Shown here one piece after another: positions 23,787 through 33,196 of a stretch of DNA of 40,645 bases; within the stretch, counting starts at the first letter, position 1; each line of letters begins with the position of its first letter. The notes under the pieces are model-generated. The model had not been told where the DNA came from and ran no database searches. It was given only the letters and a program-made list of their open reading frames with translations. A program made the position numbers and the translations under genes. The stretch comes from Aurantiacibacter poecillastricola (lineage in GTDB: Bacteria; Pseudomonadota; Alphaproteobacteria; Sphingomonadales; Sphingomonadaceae): contig NZ_JAVAMS010000011.1 of NCBI RefSeq assembly GCF_030730945.1, positions 1 to 40,645 of the forward strand, written 5' to 3'.

Positions 23787-24436
23787 ACAGCAAAGCCATC
23801 CTCGCCGTCGCCGCATTCGGGGGCCTCGTCTCCGGCTGCACCACCCTTGGCACTAATGTGAGCGGCAGCTTCAGTTGCGACGGTCCTGACGGAGTATGTG
23901 CCCCTTCGACAGTCATTGATGATGGGGCGATATCCCGGATCGAGGAGACGACTTCCACCGACCTGCTCAATCCGGCCGGTCCGTACCAGATGGACGACGG
24001 GATCGACGCGCCGGTTCACAACACCGTCCTCGCAGCCGCACCCATGACGGCGAGGAGCGCTCCAAGCTACGAGCTCGCGGTCGTCTTCCCGGGCTACACC
24101 GATGCCACGGGCATGAGCCACGCGCGGCGCACGGTTCACACCGAAGCCGTCCTGCCTGGTCGCGGCGATGCGATGGACGCGATGGCTATGCGCGGCCGCC
24201 ATCCGACCCGCAATCAGGGTCTCCTGGCGGCTGCGGAGAGCGCGCCTCCGTTTCTCGCCATCGCGCCGGACATTGTCGGCGCTTCGCCGGGTCAGGCCCC
24301 GCAGCCGAGGGAGGTCGCGGTAGCGGCAGGACCCGATCCCATCGCCGCGATCGAAGCACAGGTGTCGGAACGACTGGCGGCGCGTGAGACGAAGCCGCGG
24401 CGTCAGGCCGCTTCGTTCCCCGGCGTGGTGGAGTGA
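23783..24436 (+). CDS. traV: Outer-membrane lipoprotein TraV
   Basis: GTG start overlapping the dsbC stop (GTGA, 23783-23786). Of 217 residues, the first 19 are a lipoprotein signal with lipobox LVSG-C19. The next two Cys residues (FSCDGPDGVC) match the conserved pair of TraV. The rest is rich in Pro and Ala. TraV tethers the TraK/TraB core to the outer membrane. Confidence 0.85.
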   Translation: MNSKAILAVAAFGGLVSGCTTLGTNVSGSFSCDGPDGVCAPSTVIDDGAISRIEETTSTDLLNPAGPYQMDDGIDAPVHNTVLAAAPMTARSAPSYELAVVFPGYTDATGMSHARRTVHTEAVLPGRGDAMDAMAMRGRHPTRNQGLLAAAESAPPFLAIAPDIVGASPGQAPQPREVAVAAGPDPIAAIEAQVSERLAARETKPRRQAASFPGVVE

Positions 24437-24442
24437 GCCGCC

Positions 24443-26998
24443 ATGATGAAAGCATTCAGCAACATCGTGGACCTGGTAGTCGGCGACAGCCGCAAGCCTG
24501 AGCGCAAGTCTGCGCCGCCGCAGGTTCCCATGCTCGCGCATTACCTTGGCTATCGTTCCTACGATGAAGGCAAGCGCATCTTTCATCAGGTGCGGTCGAA
24601 AGGCTTCATCCTCGAGCTCGCGCCCCTCGTCGGTGCAAACGACCGAGTGAACGACATCATCAGCTCCCTGTTCTCGGACATTCTCCTGCCCGGAACCAAG
24701 TTCAGCGTGACGAACTATTCCTCTCCGCGCGTCGCAGAGAAGCTACAGGACTGGGCTCTGCCGCGCTTCAAAGCTTCGGGCGTCTTCCAGACGCTCGCCA
24801 AGCACCGTCTAGACAAGCTGCGCAATGGCGCATGGTCGACCCTCGCGAGCGACGGTCCGTTCTTCGTCCGCAATTACCGCGTCGTCATGTCGGTCGGCAT
24901 CAGCCAAGGCTCCGGCCTCTCCACCGACGATCTGGTGACGATGCGTGACGGCATAATTTCCGCCCTGGAATCGATCGACGTGCCGATCAGGCAGTTCGAG
25001 CCGACCGACCTGATCCGTTTCTTCGACGAGATATTGGCGCCGTCCACCGGTGCCGGCGACGAAGTGCCTGGTTACAACCGCTTCGATCCGATCAACGAGC
25101 AGTGTGTGCGTCGGGATCTCGTCACCCACGTCGAGAAGGATCGGCTTATCCTTCATGCGCAGTCGCTGCGACCGACTGGCACCTCCGTCGAGGGCGTGCC
25201 TGAGATGAAGGACTTCGTTCCGGAGCGTTTCGATATCCGGACGATGGCGGTACGCAACTTCCCCGACCGCTGGGCTCCCTGGGATACTCAGAAGATCATC
25301 GGCGACATCTTCAATCCGAAGCTGAACCTGCCATGCCCGGTGCTCCAGACGGTCTGCGGGATCATCCCCGGCCAGGAGTCCTCGGAAAGCAAGGCGGGCT
25401 ACAAGTTCGCGCGCACCAGCTCGCTTGCGGAAGGCAAGGGCGTGAAGCTCGTTCCGAAGCTTCGTACCGAGGCAGCCGAGTGGCAGTTCATCCAAGACCG
25501 TGTGAAGCAGGGGGAGAAGCTGGTCTCCTGCTATTATGCCGTCTCGATCCTCGCCCCGAAGGGCCGTGGAGAACCGTGCGAGCGGACCCTCAAGGCGCTC
25601 TACAAGGCGAGCGGATGGGATCTGATCGACGAGACCCACATCCAGCTGCCCGCTTTCATGGCGCACTTCCCGCTGATGCTCGCCGACGGCCTGGATTCCG
25701 ATTACAAGCGGATGAAGCGTCTGCGCACGATGCGCTCCGCGAATGTCGCGGCGATCGCGCCCATTCAGGGTGAATATGTCGGCGGGAACATCCCGCACCT
25801 CCTGTTCGTCGGGCGGCGCGGGCAACCGCAGTTCTGGTCGCCGTTCCAGAACGGCGCCGGCAACCACAACGTCGCGATCGCCGGCAAGTCGGGGTCGGGC
25901 AAGTCGGTGCTCTTGCAGGACCTCACCGCCAGTTTCGCTGGCGTCGGCGCCAAGACGATCGTCATCGACGATGGTCGCAGCTTCGAGCACATGGCGAAGG
26001 CGCTTGGCGGCACCTTCACCGAGTTCAAGCTTTCGTCCGGTATCTCGATCAACCCGTTCCGGATGATCGACGAGGAGCTGGCCGAAGGCGACGACGACTA
26101 TCTGGTCGACTGCCTCGCGATGCTGAAGTCGATCATCTCGCAGATGGCGCGCAACGAGACCCGGCTGAACGATACCGAGCGCGGCCTCATCGACCAGGCG
26201 GTGAATGCCGTGTGGGAGGCACATGGTCGCGACGGAACTGTGGATCATATCATCGAGGCGCTCAAGCAGCCCGAACATCCGTTCGCCTACGATCTGGCGA
26301 CCTCGCTCCTGCCGTTCGCATCGACCGGCACCTTCGGGCGATTCTTCCTCGGCGATGCCAATCTCGATCTTTCGGCCGATCTCACGGTCTTCGAGCTTTC
26401 CGATCTCGCGACACGCGAGGAGCTCCGCGGCGTGGTCCTGACGTCGGTCATGTTCATCGCTTCGCAGGTGATGCGCCGAATGGACCGTGCGATCCCAAAG
26501 CCGCTCATCATCGACGAAGCCTGGCAGATGCTGAAGGGCGGGGCGATGGCCGACTTCGTCGAGACCTATTCGCGCACCTGCCGCAAGTATGGCGGCTCGC
26601 TCATCACCGCCACGCAATCCATCCACGACTACTACAAGTCCGAAGGTTCGCGCGCCGCGCTCGAAAACTCGGACTGGTTCCTGATCCTCCAGCAGAAGGG
26701 CGAGACGATCTCGGACTTCCGCAATTCGGATCGCTTCGAGATGGACAACATGACCGAGGCACTCCTTCGATCGCTCAAGCGCAACGGAGTGGACTATTCG
26801 GATGTCTTCATCCGCGGGCCGGACACGGAAAGCATCGGGCGGCTCGTCCTCGATCGGTATTCGGCCACCCTCTACTCTTCGAGCCCGGACGTCTTCGCCG
26901 ACATTGAGGACTACGTCCACCGGGGCTTCCCGATGCACGATGCCATCGAGGCGGTGGCCTTTCCCGAAACTCATCAGATGCTGGAGGCGGCGGAATGA
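24443..26998 (+). CDS. traC: Pilus-assembly ATPase TraC
   Basis: The 851-residue protein is full length for TraC (VirB4 family). Walker A is GKSGSGKS at about 480-487 and Walker B is PLIIDEAW at about 686-693, followed by the ATQS motif (LITATQSIHDYY). The N-terminal half is the TraC-specific domain. It powers pilus extension at the inner membrane. Two consecutive ATG codons lie at the start. Its stop overlaps the next gene by 4 bases. Confidence 0.95.
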   Translation: MMKAFSNIVDLVVGDSRKPERKSAPPQVPMLAHYLGYRSYDEGKRIFHQVRSKGFILELAPLVGANDRVNDIISSLFSDILLPGTKFSVTNYSSPRVAEKLQDWALPRFKASGVFQTLAKHRLDKLRNGAWSTLASDGPFFVRNYRVVMSVGISQGSGLSTDDLVTMRDGIISALESIDVPIRQFEPTDLIRFFDEILAPSTGAGDEVPGYNRFDPINEQCVRRDLVTHVEKDRLILHAQSLRPTGTSVEGVPEMKDFVPERFDIRTMAVRNFPDRWAPWDTQKIIGDIFNPKLNLPCPVLQTVCGIIPGQESSESKAGYKFARTSSLAEGKGVKLVPKLRTEAAEWQFIQDRVKQGEKLVSCYYAVSILAPKGRGEPCERTLKALYKASGWDLIDETHIQLPAFMAHFPLMLADGLDSDYKRMKRLRTMRSANVAAIAPIQGEYVGGNIPHLLFVGRRGQPQFWSPFQNGAGNHNVAIAGKSGSGKSVLLQDLTASFAGVGAKTIVIDDGRSFEHMAKALGGTFTEFKLSSGISINPFRMIDEELAEGDDDYLVDCLAMLKSIISQMARNETRLNDTERGLIDQAVNAVWEAHGRDGTVDHIIEALKQPEHPFAYDLATSLLPFASTGTFGRFFLGDANLDLSADLTVFELSDLATREELRGVVLTSVMFIASQVMRRMDRAIPKPLIIDEAWQMLKGGAMADFVETYSRTCRKYGGSLITATQSIHDYYKSEGSRAALENSDWFLILQQKGETISDFRNSDRFEMDNMTEALLRSLKRNGVDYSDVFIRGPDTESIGRLVLDRYSATLYSSSPDVFADIEDYVHRGFPMHDAIEAVAFPETHQMLEAAE

Positions 26999-27345
26999 AC
27001 GCTCAACTACTCGCACACCGGGCGCTCACTCGCGTGCCGGTCGAACGAGGTCAGGACGCGATGGTCGTTGCCCTCCGGTTGACAGGGTGGATCGCCACGA
27101 CCGTGCTTGCGACCCTGGGCGTCGCGACGCTCTTCTTCATCCTCCTCGGCAGCTTCACCCTGTCTGGGACCATGTTGCAGCTCGACAATCTCGCGGCGCG
27201 GTTCCTCGCCGCCGACGCGGCGCGGCAGGCGCAGTTCCAGACGATCGTCTTCACGGTTCTCGGCGGCGCCTTCGTTCTCATCGCTTTCTTCCGCCGTGCG
27301 AGCCTTCGCTCGGCATTCGACGTCGCTGGAGGTGACAATGACTGA
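26995..27345 (+). CDS. Small inner-membrane protein in the tra operon, unknown
   Basis: The 116-residue protein has two membrane segments (about 25-50 and 80-98) separated by a helical loop, and a basic C-terminal flank. The ATG overlaps the traC stop (ATGA) and the end overlaps trbI by 8 bases, so it is translated with the operon. I do not recognise the family; F has traR or orf genes at this point but none similar. Confidence 0.65.
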   Translation: MNAQLLAHRALTRVPVERGQDAMVVALRLTGWIATTVLATLGVATLFFILLGSFTLSGTMLQLDNLAARFLAADAARQAQFQTIVFTVLGGAFVLIAFFRRASLRSAFDVAGGDND

Positions 27346-27889
27346 TCTGTTCGAAAACGCCGATCGTACGCATGATGCTCCGGTGCGCAAGTCGAAGGCG
27401 GCCGTCGCGAAGCGTGGTTTCGCCGGTCTCTCGCCGAGAGAGATCATCCTGCTCGCCGCTGCTCTCGCCATCTTCATGTGGGGAGCGTGGGTCACGAAGA
27501 ACCTCGTTTCGCAGGATGGAGGGCGGCAGGAGTTCGTGCAGCTCCAGCTGCAGGGCATCATCGGCGAATATCTCCAGGCGCAGGCTCGCTCGAGTTCCGA
27601 TGAACAGACGGCGGCTCAGGAGACGGCGGTGTTCATGGCCGCGCTGGACCAAACGGTCGCCGGGCTTTCGAAAAGCGGGAAGGTGGTTCTCGTCCACGAG
27701 GCGGTGATCGGTGGCGAGGTCCCTGACGTCACGCAGAGCGTCAAGACGGCCGTCTACGCGAAGGTGCCGCGCCCGCAGATCGCACAGGCCTCGCTCGATG
27801 TTCAGCAGAGCCAGGGCGCGCGTGTCGAACAGGAGATGCAGGCGTTCATGGCTGCCAACGGGGGAGGGCAGGGCGGTGTCCAGAACTGA
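27338..27889 (+). CDS. trbI: F-type conjugation protein TrbI
   Basis: ATG 27338 gives 183 residues: a short cytosolic N-terminus, one membrane helix (about 35-53) and a periplasmic helical domain. Position after traC and the pattern FMAALDQTVAGLSKSGKVVLVHEAVI match F-type TrbI, which influences pilus outgrowth and retraction. It overlaps both neighbours. Confidence 0.8.
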   Translation: MTDLFENADRTHDAPVRKSKAAVAKRGFAGLSPREIILLAAALAIFMWGAWVTKNLVSQDGGRQEFVQLQLQGIIGEYLQAQARSSSDEQTAAQETAVFMAALDQTVAGLSKSGKVVLVHEAVIGGEVPDVTQSVKTAVYAKVPRPQIAQASLDVQQSQGARVEQEMQAFMAANGGGQGGVQN

Positions 27890-28397
27890 AACCAGGCGCC
27901 TGTCGACCAAGAGCAAGCTCCTCGCGATCGCAGCCCTGTTCGGCGTCGGCACCGCGGTTACGTCGCTGCAGCACTGGAGCGAAAGCCACGCCTTCATGAT
28001 TAACGCGACGGATTCACTTCCGAACTGGGCCTTTCTGGTCGAGAGTGGCCGGTTTCCCGATCGCGGCGACTACGTGATCTTCCACCCGGGCCACGATCCG
28101 GTCACGCAGAAGTATTTCGGCGAAGAACCCGGAGCATTTGCCAAGATCGCTTTTGGCCTCCCTGGCGATGTCGTGACGCGGGAAGGCCGCGACGTGCTGG
28201 TCAACGGCGAACGGATCGCCTCTACCAAACCGCTCACGAAGAAGGGCGACGCCCTCACCGAAGGGCCCTTGGGGGTCGTGCCCGACGGTTGCGTGTTCGC
28301 GGCCACCCACCACAAGGACGGTTTCGACAGCCGCTATTCGCATATCGGCTTCGTATGCCGCGACCGCCTCGTTGGAACCGGAGTGGCGATCCTGTGA
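27876..28397 (+). CDS. S26 family signal peptidase (TraF/TrhF type)
   Basis: GTG at 27876 with GGGGAGGG upstream gives 173 residues. One N-terminal membrane helix is followed by the S26 motifs: nucleophile Ser47 in ATDSLPNWAF and general base Lys90 in FAKIAFGLPGDVV. Peptidases of this type process pilin or other exported substrates in IncP (TraF) and IncHI/SXT-type systems; the F plasmid itself has none. The TraA leader ending AMA is a plausible substrate. It overlaps trbI by 14 bases and traW by 4. Confidence 0.85.
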   Translation: MSRTETRRLSTKSKLLAIAALFGVGTAVTSLQHWSESHAFMINATDSLPNWAFLVESGRFPDRGDYVIFHPGHDPVTQKYFGEEPGAFAKIAFGLPGDVVTREGRDVLVNGERIASTKPLTKKGDALTEGPLGVVPDGCVFAATHHKDGFDSRYSHIGFVCRDRLVGTGVAIL

Positions 28398-29044
28398 GGT
28401 ACCGTCTCGCCATCGTCTCCTGCATTGCCGTTGGCGCTGCCGTATCAGCGCCCTCGATGCTGACCGCGCAGGCGCAGGATCACGGTCAGATGGGGCAGAC
28501 CTGGCCAGTCATCGAACCCGACTTGCTATCCGTCATCAAAGCGCGGCTCGATCATGCGCGAGAGACCGGCAAGCTCGAAGAGATGAACCAGCAATTCGCC
28601 GCGAAGGTGAAGGACCGCGTCATGCGCCCGGTTCCCGTCTCGGGCATGTCCCGTGCGGAACAGACGCGATCGTGGGAATTCGATCCCGCCATCGTGGTCG
28701 AAAACGACATCCGCGACCATCAGGGCAACCTGATCGCGGCGCGCGGCCAGAGGGTCAATCCGCTTGCGACCTCGGGTCTGTCGAAGAAGCTGGTCTTCGT
28801 CGACGGCGACAATCCCGCCGAGATCGAATGGGCGCTCAGGCACGGATCGGACGAGCGCGCGAAGATCATCTTCGTCGATGGATCCCCATTCGAGTCCATG
28901 AAGACCCACCAGCGTCGCTTCTACTTCGATCAGGAAGGCAAGCTCACCAGCCATTTCGGTATCCGGCACACCCCGGCCCTCGTCGAGGCGAAGGGGGATG
29001 TCCTGCTCGTCACCGAGACCGCTCTTCCGCGGAGGCAATCGTGA
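28394..29044 (+). CDS. traW: Conjugative transfer protein TraW
   Basis: GTG at 28394 overlaps the previous stop (GTGA). The 216-residue product has a signal peptide ending AQAQ and the TraW pattern (IKARLDHARETGKLEEMNQQ; DNPAEIEWAL; FYFDQEGKLTSHFGIRHTPA). TraW is periplasmic and acts with TraU and TrbC in pilus assembly. Confidence 0.9.
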   Translation: MRYRLAIVSCIAVGAAVSAPSMLTAQAQDHGQMGQTWPVIEPDLLSVIKARLDHARETGKLEEMNQQFAAKVKDRVMRPVPVSGMSRAEQTRSWEFDPAIVVENDIRDHQGNLIAARGQRVNPLATSGLSKKLVFVDGDNPAEIEWALRHGSDERAKIIFVDGSPFESMKTHQRRFYFDQEGKLTSHFGIRHTPALVEAKGDVLLVTETALPRRQS

Positions 29045-29313
29045 GCTCCTGGCGCGACCTGATCCCGGTTCCTCTCGCCGCTCCCGAAACGAGCGAACTG
29101 CGCTCCGCGCGCGTGCGCGTCATCGGCTCCTGCGTCGTGGTCGCGATGGCGCTGCTCTTCTTTGGCCAGCTCCGCCAGCTCCTCGGCACCGCCGCTCTCC
29201 CCATTCTGGTCGCGGCGTTTACTTTCACCATCGTTCAAGGTTGGGCGTGGGCCAAGCTGAAGAACGCCGCCGACGACGCCTGGCTGTTCCGGGAGACGGA
29301 CGATGTGGCGTAG
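29041..29313 (+). CDS. Small membrane protein between traW and traU, unknown
   Basis: GTG at 29041 overlaps the traW stop by 4 bases and the end overlaps traU by 11. The 90-residue product has two adjacent membrane segments (about 24-44 and 48-70) and charged ends. No family is recognised. The overlaps on both sides argue that it is a real operon member. Confidence 0.65.
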   Translation: MSSWRDLIPVPLAAPETSELRSARVRVIGSCVVVAMALLFFGQLRQLLGTAALPILVAAFTFTIVQGWAWAKLKNAADDAWLFRETDDVA

Positions 29314-30328
29314 GTGGCTTGCCGCGATCACCACGCTCGCCGCGTTCGCGCTTGCCGTGCCGGCGTCCGCGCAAGGGTTGCCTTCCGGGCCGGGGCGGTG
29401 TTCCGGCTCGTTCGTCAATCCCATCACGGATGTGTGCTGGGGTTGCATGTTTCCCCTCTCGCTCGGATCGCTGAAGATCTGGCCATCGTCGCGCGCGGAC
29501 ACCAAGAACCCTGATCTGCCGATCTGCGCTTGCGGAACTCCCGTTCCGCGCGTGGGGCTGGCTATGGGCTTTTGGGAACCGGTACGCCTAGTCGATGTCT
29601 CGACCAAGCCATGGTGCTTTCCCAATCTCGGCGGCATCAAGCTCGATCCGGGGTTCTCTATCGGAAACGGCTACGTCTCGAACTCGTCCCAGATAGGCGG
29701 GCAGTCGCAGAACACCGCGAAGTACCACGTTCACTACTACATCTATCCGCTGCTCTACTGGCTCGAGGTTGTAACCGATTTCCTGTGCCTGGAAACCAGC
29801 TCGTTCGACGTGGCATACATGAGCGAAATCGATCCGCTGTGGCAGGATGACGAGCTCACGACCCTGCTCAATCCTGAAGCGGCGCTGTTCACCTCGCCGA
29901 TCGCCCAGGCCGCCTGCTCGGCCGACTGCATCGCATCCAGCGCCAAGCTTCCCTTGGATGAGCTGTTCTGGTGCTCGGGTTGCCAAGGGCCGATGTACCC
30001 TATGAACGGCAATATCGGAGCGAACGTCGGCATCAAGCAGTCGGCTAGGCTCGCGGCCGAGCGCATGATCTACAAGATGCATCGCCAAGGTCTCGCGTGG
30101 GGAACCAGCGGTTCGAAAGCGCTCTGCTCGAAGTACATCATGCCGATCCTGAAGAAGAGCCAGTATCGCCTTCAGCAGGTCAATCCCACCCCCATGGTCA
30201 GCGGACGCGAGAGCTGCTCTCCGATCGGCGCCACCACCATCCTGCCGAAGTCCGGCCAGGTTTACCCGGTCAAGGGAGAGGACGTGGGGTTCCTCCTTTG
30301 GCGCAAGCGCAATTGCTGCGTGCTGTAG
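29303..30328 (+). CDS. traU: Conjugative transfer protein TraU
   Basis: The 341-residue protein has a signal peptide (ending PASAQ) and many cysteines arranged as in TraU: CWGCMFP, ICACG, ACSADCIAS, FWCSGCQG and a C-terminal NCCVL. NPITDVCWGCMFPL is the family signature. TraU is periplasmic, needed for DNA transfer and pilus assembly, and depends on disulfide formation. Confidence 0.94.
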   Translation: MWRRWLAAITTLAAFALAVPASAQGLPSGPGRCSGSFVNPITDVCWGCMFPLSLGSLKIWPSSRADTKNPDLPICACGTPVPRVGLAMGFWEPVRLVDVSTKPWCFPNLGGIKLDPGFSIGNGYVSNSSQIGGQSQNTAKYHVHYYIYPLLYWLEVVTDFLCLETSSFDVAYMSEIDPLWQDDELTTLLNPEAALFTSPIAQAACSADCIASSAKLPLDELFWCSGCQGPMYPMNGNIGANVGIKQSARLAAERMIYKMHRQGLAWGTSGSKALCSKYIMPILKKSQYRLQQVNPTPMVSGRESCSPIGATTILPKSGQVYPVKGEDVGFLLWRKRNCCVL

Positions 30329-30343
30329 TCGGAAGGACCGCCC

Positions 30344-31081
30344 GTGAACCGCAAGATCGCCTTCTTCCTCGCCGGTTTCAGCCTCTTGGGCTGCGTCACG
30401 GCCGTCTTCGCCCAGACCACCGATGGCTTCGATCCGCAGGCCATCGAGGCACGCGCCGGGGAGTTCCAAGAGGATGCCCAGGCCCTGTTCGATTACGTCA
30501 CCGCGAACGGCGAGAAGCACCAGGAAGAAGCTCAGACGGTCGTGCAGGACGGATATGCGTCGATCGAAGGGCTCGACGTGTCCGATATCGCTGGCGGGGA
30601 CGGCCCGTTCGACTTCGACGAAATGGTCGCCGGCGCCAAGGCGGGCATGGCCAATCCGGAAGGCGCGCCTCTGTTCATCGCGTTCGCAAGCCTTTCGATG
30701 CCGGAAGAGGCGCTGGCGAAGATGATCGAGGATACGACGAGGGCGGGCGGCGTGGTGGTGTTCCGTGGTTTCTCGGCCGGAAACCCCCAGGCGTTCATCA
30801 CCGGCATTCGCAACGTCGTCGATCAGGCGGGGGCGAGCAACGTCGCTATCGATCCGCGACTGTTCCGCTCGTTCCGCGTCGACCGGGTGCCGACCTACGT
30901 CGCGCTCTCCAGCGATTTCGAGCCTTGCGACCAGCTCGACTGCGTGACTGCTCCACCTCCGCATGATCGGATCGCGGGCAATGTCAGCGTCGGTTACGTC
31001 CTCGAGACCTTCTCCAATGCCAACGGCCCGGGCGCCCCTGTCTCGCGCATCGCGCTTGCCAACTACCGGTCGGCGCGGTGA
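30344..31081 (+). CDS. trbC: F-type conjugation protein TrbC
   Basis: GTG 30344 with GGAAGGA upstream; 245 residues with a signal peptide ending VFAQ. The C-terminal domain (LFIAFASLSMPEEALAKMI; GVVVFRGFSAGN; VDRVPTYVAL) is the TrbC thioredoxin-like fold without a CxxC. It partners TraW in pilus assembly. The stop overlaps traN (GTGA). Confidence 0.9.
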   Translation: MNRKIAFFLAGFSLLGCVTAVFAQTTDGFDPQAIEARAGEFQEDAQALFDYVTANGEKHQEEAQTVVQDGYASIEGLDVSDIAGGDGPFDFDEMVAGAKAGMANPEGAPLFIAFASLSMPEEALAKMIEDTTRAGGVVVFRGFSAGNPQAFITGIRNVVDQAGASNVAIDPRLFRSFRVDRVPTYVALSSDFEPCDQLDCVTAPPPHDRIAGNVSVGYVLETFSNANGPGAPVSRIALANYRSAR

Positions 31082-32811
31082 ACCTTCGCGGCCTCGTCCT
31101 TGCATGTGCCGCGCTCGTGGCGACGGGTCAGCTTGCGCACGCGCAGATGACTTCGTCCGATGCGCGGGCAGAGGGCGAGGCGCTCGGTGAGGGTGTGCGC
31201 GATGCGACGAACGGTTCGATCCTTGCCAACGGCGCCGAAGCCGATGTGCCGACATTTGGCGGGACGAACTTTCCATCGCTGGACTACGCCGACGATGCGG
31301 TTGGGCTGACGACGGCGGGGGAGGCGCAGCGCTATCAGCAGGACTACCGGGTCGTGGTCGATCCCTACCGCAAGGTGGTTGACCCGGCGACGATCGACCT
31401 TTCGGCGGCATCGGCGATCGAGGCGGATCCGGACACCTACCTCGGGCCCAGCGGCGCTCCTGGCGGGTCCACCGGTTCGTGTAACCCGCTACCGCCTGGG
31501 GGAGGGGGCTCCACAACCTATCTCGAAAGCTGCAACCAGGGTTCGCAGCCGTTCGACGAAGCGAGGACCTGCAGAGCGCCTCTCGTGGTCCAGACCCAAG
31601 GCACGCGGTATTGGGAGTATCAATGCTCGACCGGCTTTATCAAATACCAGACTAGCGGGCCGTACTGCGATATCATCCAGCCTGATCTCGATGCGGGAAG
31701 TTGCCGTGTCATCGATCGGGAGCGCATCGGCGAAACCTGCCTTCAGTGGGGCGGCAGGGATGGGCGGTGGTGCACCGAGCCAGGCGATCCCGTCTATCGT
31801 GAAACCTACAGCTGTCCTTCCCAGCTCAGCATTCCCGGGGGCGTCGAACGCAATTCAGTACGGATTGTCAGCGAGGCTGTCGACGAAGCGCAGTGTCAGG
31901 CCACGATCGGCACGGCGTCATGCTCCCTCCAGAGCGAGACCTGCACCGCGCCGAACGAGACGCGCGTCATCAACGGATTGTCGGTGACGCGCCCGTGCTG
32001 GGAGTGGAGCCGCACCTATCAGTGCCAGGGATTGCTGCCCGCCAACGATTGCGCTGCGCTTGAAGCTCGCCCCGAATGTTCGTTCAGTCACGACGAATGC
32101 CTGAGCTACGATACCGACGGCACGACCTGCAATGTCTACGATCGCTGGTTCCAATGCACGACGCCGGATACCGGCACACCGCCCCCGCCGGCCTATGTAT
32201 GCGCCGGCGATCTCTACTGCATCGATGGGGAATGCACGACCGTCACGCGCGAGGCGTCGACCGAGTTCAAGGATGCGATGGTCGCCATGAACGTCATGGG
32301 CGAGCTCAAGGATGGGTTCGATCCCAACCAGTTGAAGATCTTCAGCGGCGAGAACCTCAAATGCACGAAGAAGGTGTTCGGCCTGTCGAACTGCTGCAGC
32401 GGGAAAGGTGTTCCTCTCCTGACGCCGTGGCTCTGCAATAGCCAGGATCGCGACGTCGACAAGAAGGATGACGCGGGCCTGTGCCACTACGTCGGCACCT
32501 ATTGCTCGGACAAGATCCTCGGGGTCTGCGTCACCCGCAAGCAGTCATACTGCTGCTACGGAAGCAAGCTGGTCCGCATCCTCAACGAGCAGGGCAAGGC
32601 GCAGCTCGGAATGCAGTGGGGCAAGCCGAAGGAACCCGACTGCGAAGGCTTCCTCATCGCTCAGTTTCAGCAGCTCGATCTCAGCCGGATGGATTTCCGC
32701 GAAGTCTACGCCGAATTCGTGGACGCGGCAAAGCTGCCGGACGAGATCGAGATGTCGATCCAGATCCAGACCAAGATCGAGAACTACTACAACACGAACG
32801 GGGGGACATGA
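31078..32811 (+). CDS. traN: Mating-pair stabilisation protein TraN
   Basis: The 577-residue protein begins with a signal peptide (ending LAHAQ) and has about 32 cysteines in the mature chain, spread in CxxxxC-like pairs from residue 135 on, as in TraN. TraN is an outer-membrane adhesin that binds recipient surface proteins. A G/P-rich loop at about 125-145 and a PPPPA loop near 365 are possible specificity regions. The extracellular part is where I would expect differences from other TraN proteins. Confidence 0.9.
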   Translation: MNLRGLVLACAALVATGQLAHAQMTSSDARAEGEALGEGVRDATNGSILANGAEADVPTFGGTNFPSLDYADDAVGLTTAGEAQRYQQDYRVVVDPYRKVVDPATIDLSAASAIEADPDTYLGPSGAPGGSTGSCNPLPPGGGGSTTYLESCNQGSQPFDEARTCRAPLVVQTQGTRYWEYQCSTGFIKYQTSGPYCDIIQPDLDAGSCRVIDRERIGETCLQWGGRDGRWCTEPGDPVYRETYSCPSQLSIPGGVERNSVRIVSEAVDEAQCQATIGTASCSLQSETCTAPNETRVINGLSVTRPCWEWSRTYQCQGLLPANDCAALEARPECSFSHDECLSYDTDGTTCNVYDRWFQCTTPDTGTPPPPAYVCAGDLYCIDGECTTVTREASTEFKDAMVAMNVMGELKDGFDPNQLKIFSGENLKCTKKVFGLSNCCSGKGVPLLTPWLCNSQDRDVDKKDDAGLCHYVGTYCSDKILGVCVTRKQSYCCYGSKLVRILNEQGKAQLGMQWGKPKEPDCEGFLIAQFQQLDLSRMDFREVYAEFVDAAKLPDEIEMSIQIQTKIENYYNTNGGT

Positions 32812-32812
32812 C

Positions 32813-33196
32813 GTGGCGGGTGCCGAAGTCATCGCTTTTCAAAAAGGGGATCCATTCCCCGCGGCCGAAGTGCTCGATCTTGCCATCAGCGTGGCGATCG
32901 GACGAGATCTCGCTGCCAGCGAAGAGGAAATGTTCTCTCGCATCCTGGACTGGTTCCTGCGTCCGGCGTCGCGTCCTGAATTCATGGCTTCGATCGGACG
33001 CCTCCTGGAGCGTGGCTGGATCTCGCGCAGAAGCGGAAGCGAAGGTGATTTCGACTTCTGCCTCACCAATGCCGGCGTCGATGGCGCCACGACGCTTTCG
33101 GGCGGGATGATCCGCATGATCGATCGCGGTCGCGGCCACTTCAAGACCGCCTTTCTCCTCCAAATGCTCGAACTCGACAAAGGGAAATGCTCATGA
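32813..33196 (+). CDS. Unknown 127-residue protein between traN and traF
   Basis: GTG 32813 is one base after the traN stop, and its own stop overlaps the traF start (ATGA, 33193-33196). These junctions favour this frame over the overlapping ones. The product is soluble; residues about 25-75 (EEEMFSRILDWFLRPASRPE; FMASIGRLLERGWISRR) look like a winged-helix. A regulatory role is possible but unproven. Confidence 0.6.
   Translation: MAGAEVIAFQKGDPFPAAEVLDLAISVAIGRDLAASEEEMFSRILDWFLRPASRPEFMASIGRLLERGWISRRSGSEGDFDFCLTNAGVDGATTLSGGMIRMIDRGRGHFKTAFLLQMLELDKGKCS

Noticed and set aside
24809..27016. 735-codon open frame on the minus strand
   Set aside because: It lies antisense to traC, whose Walker motifs and operon position are clear. 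High GC makes long antisense frames common.
29588..31516. 642-codon minus-strand open frame
   Set aside because: Antisense to traU, trbC and traN; composition rich in R, H and A with no domain.
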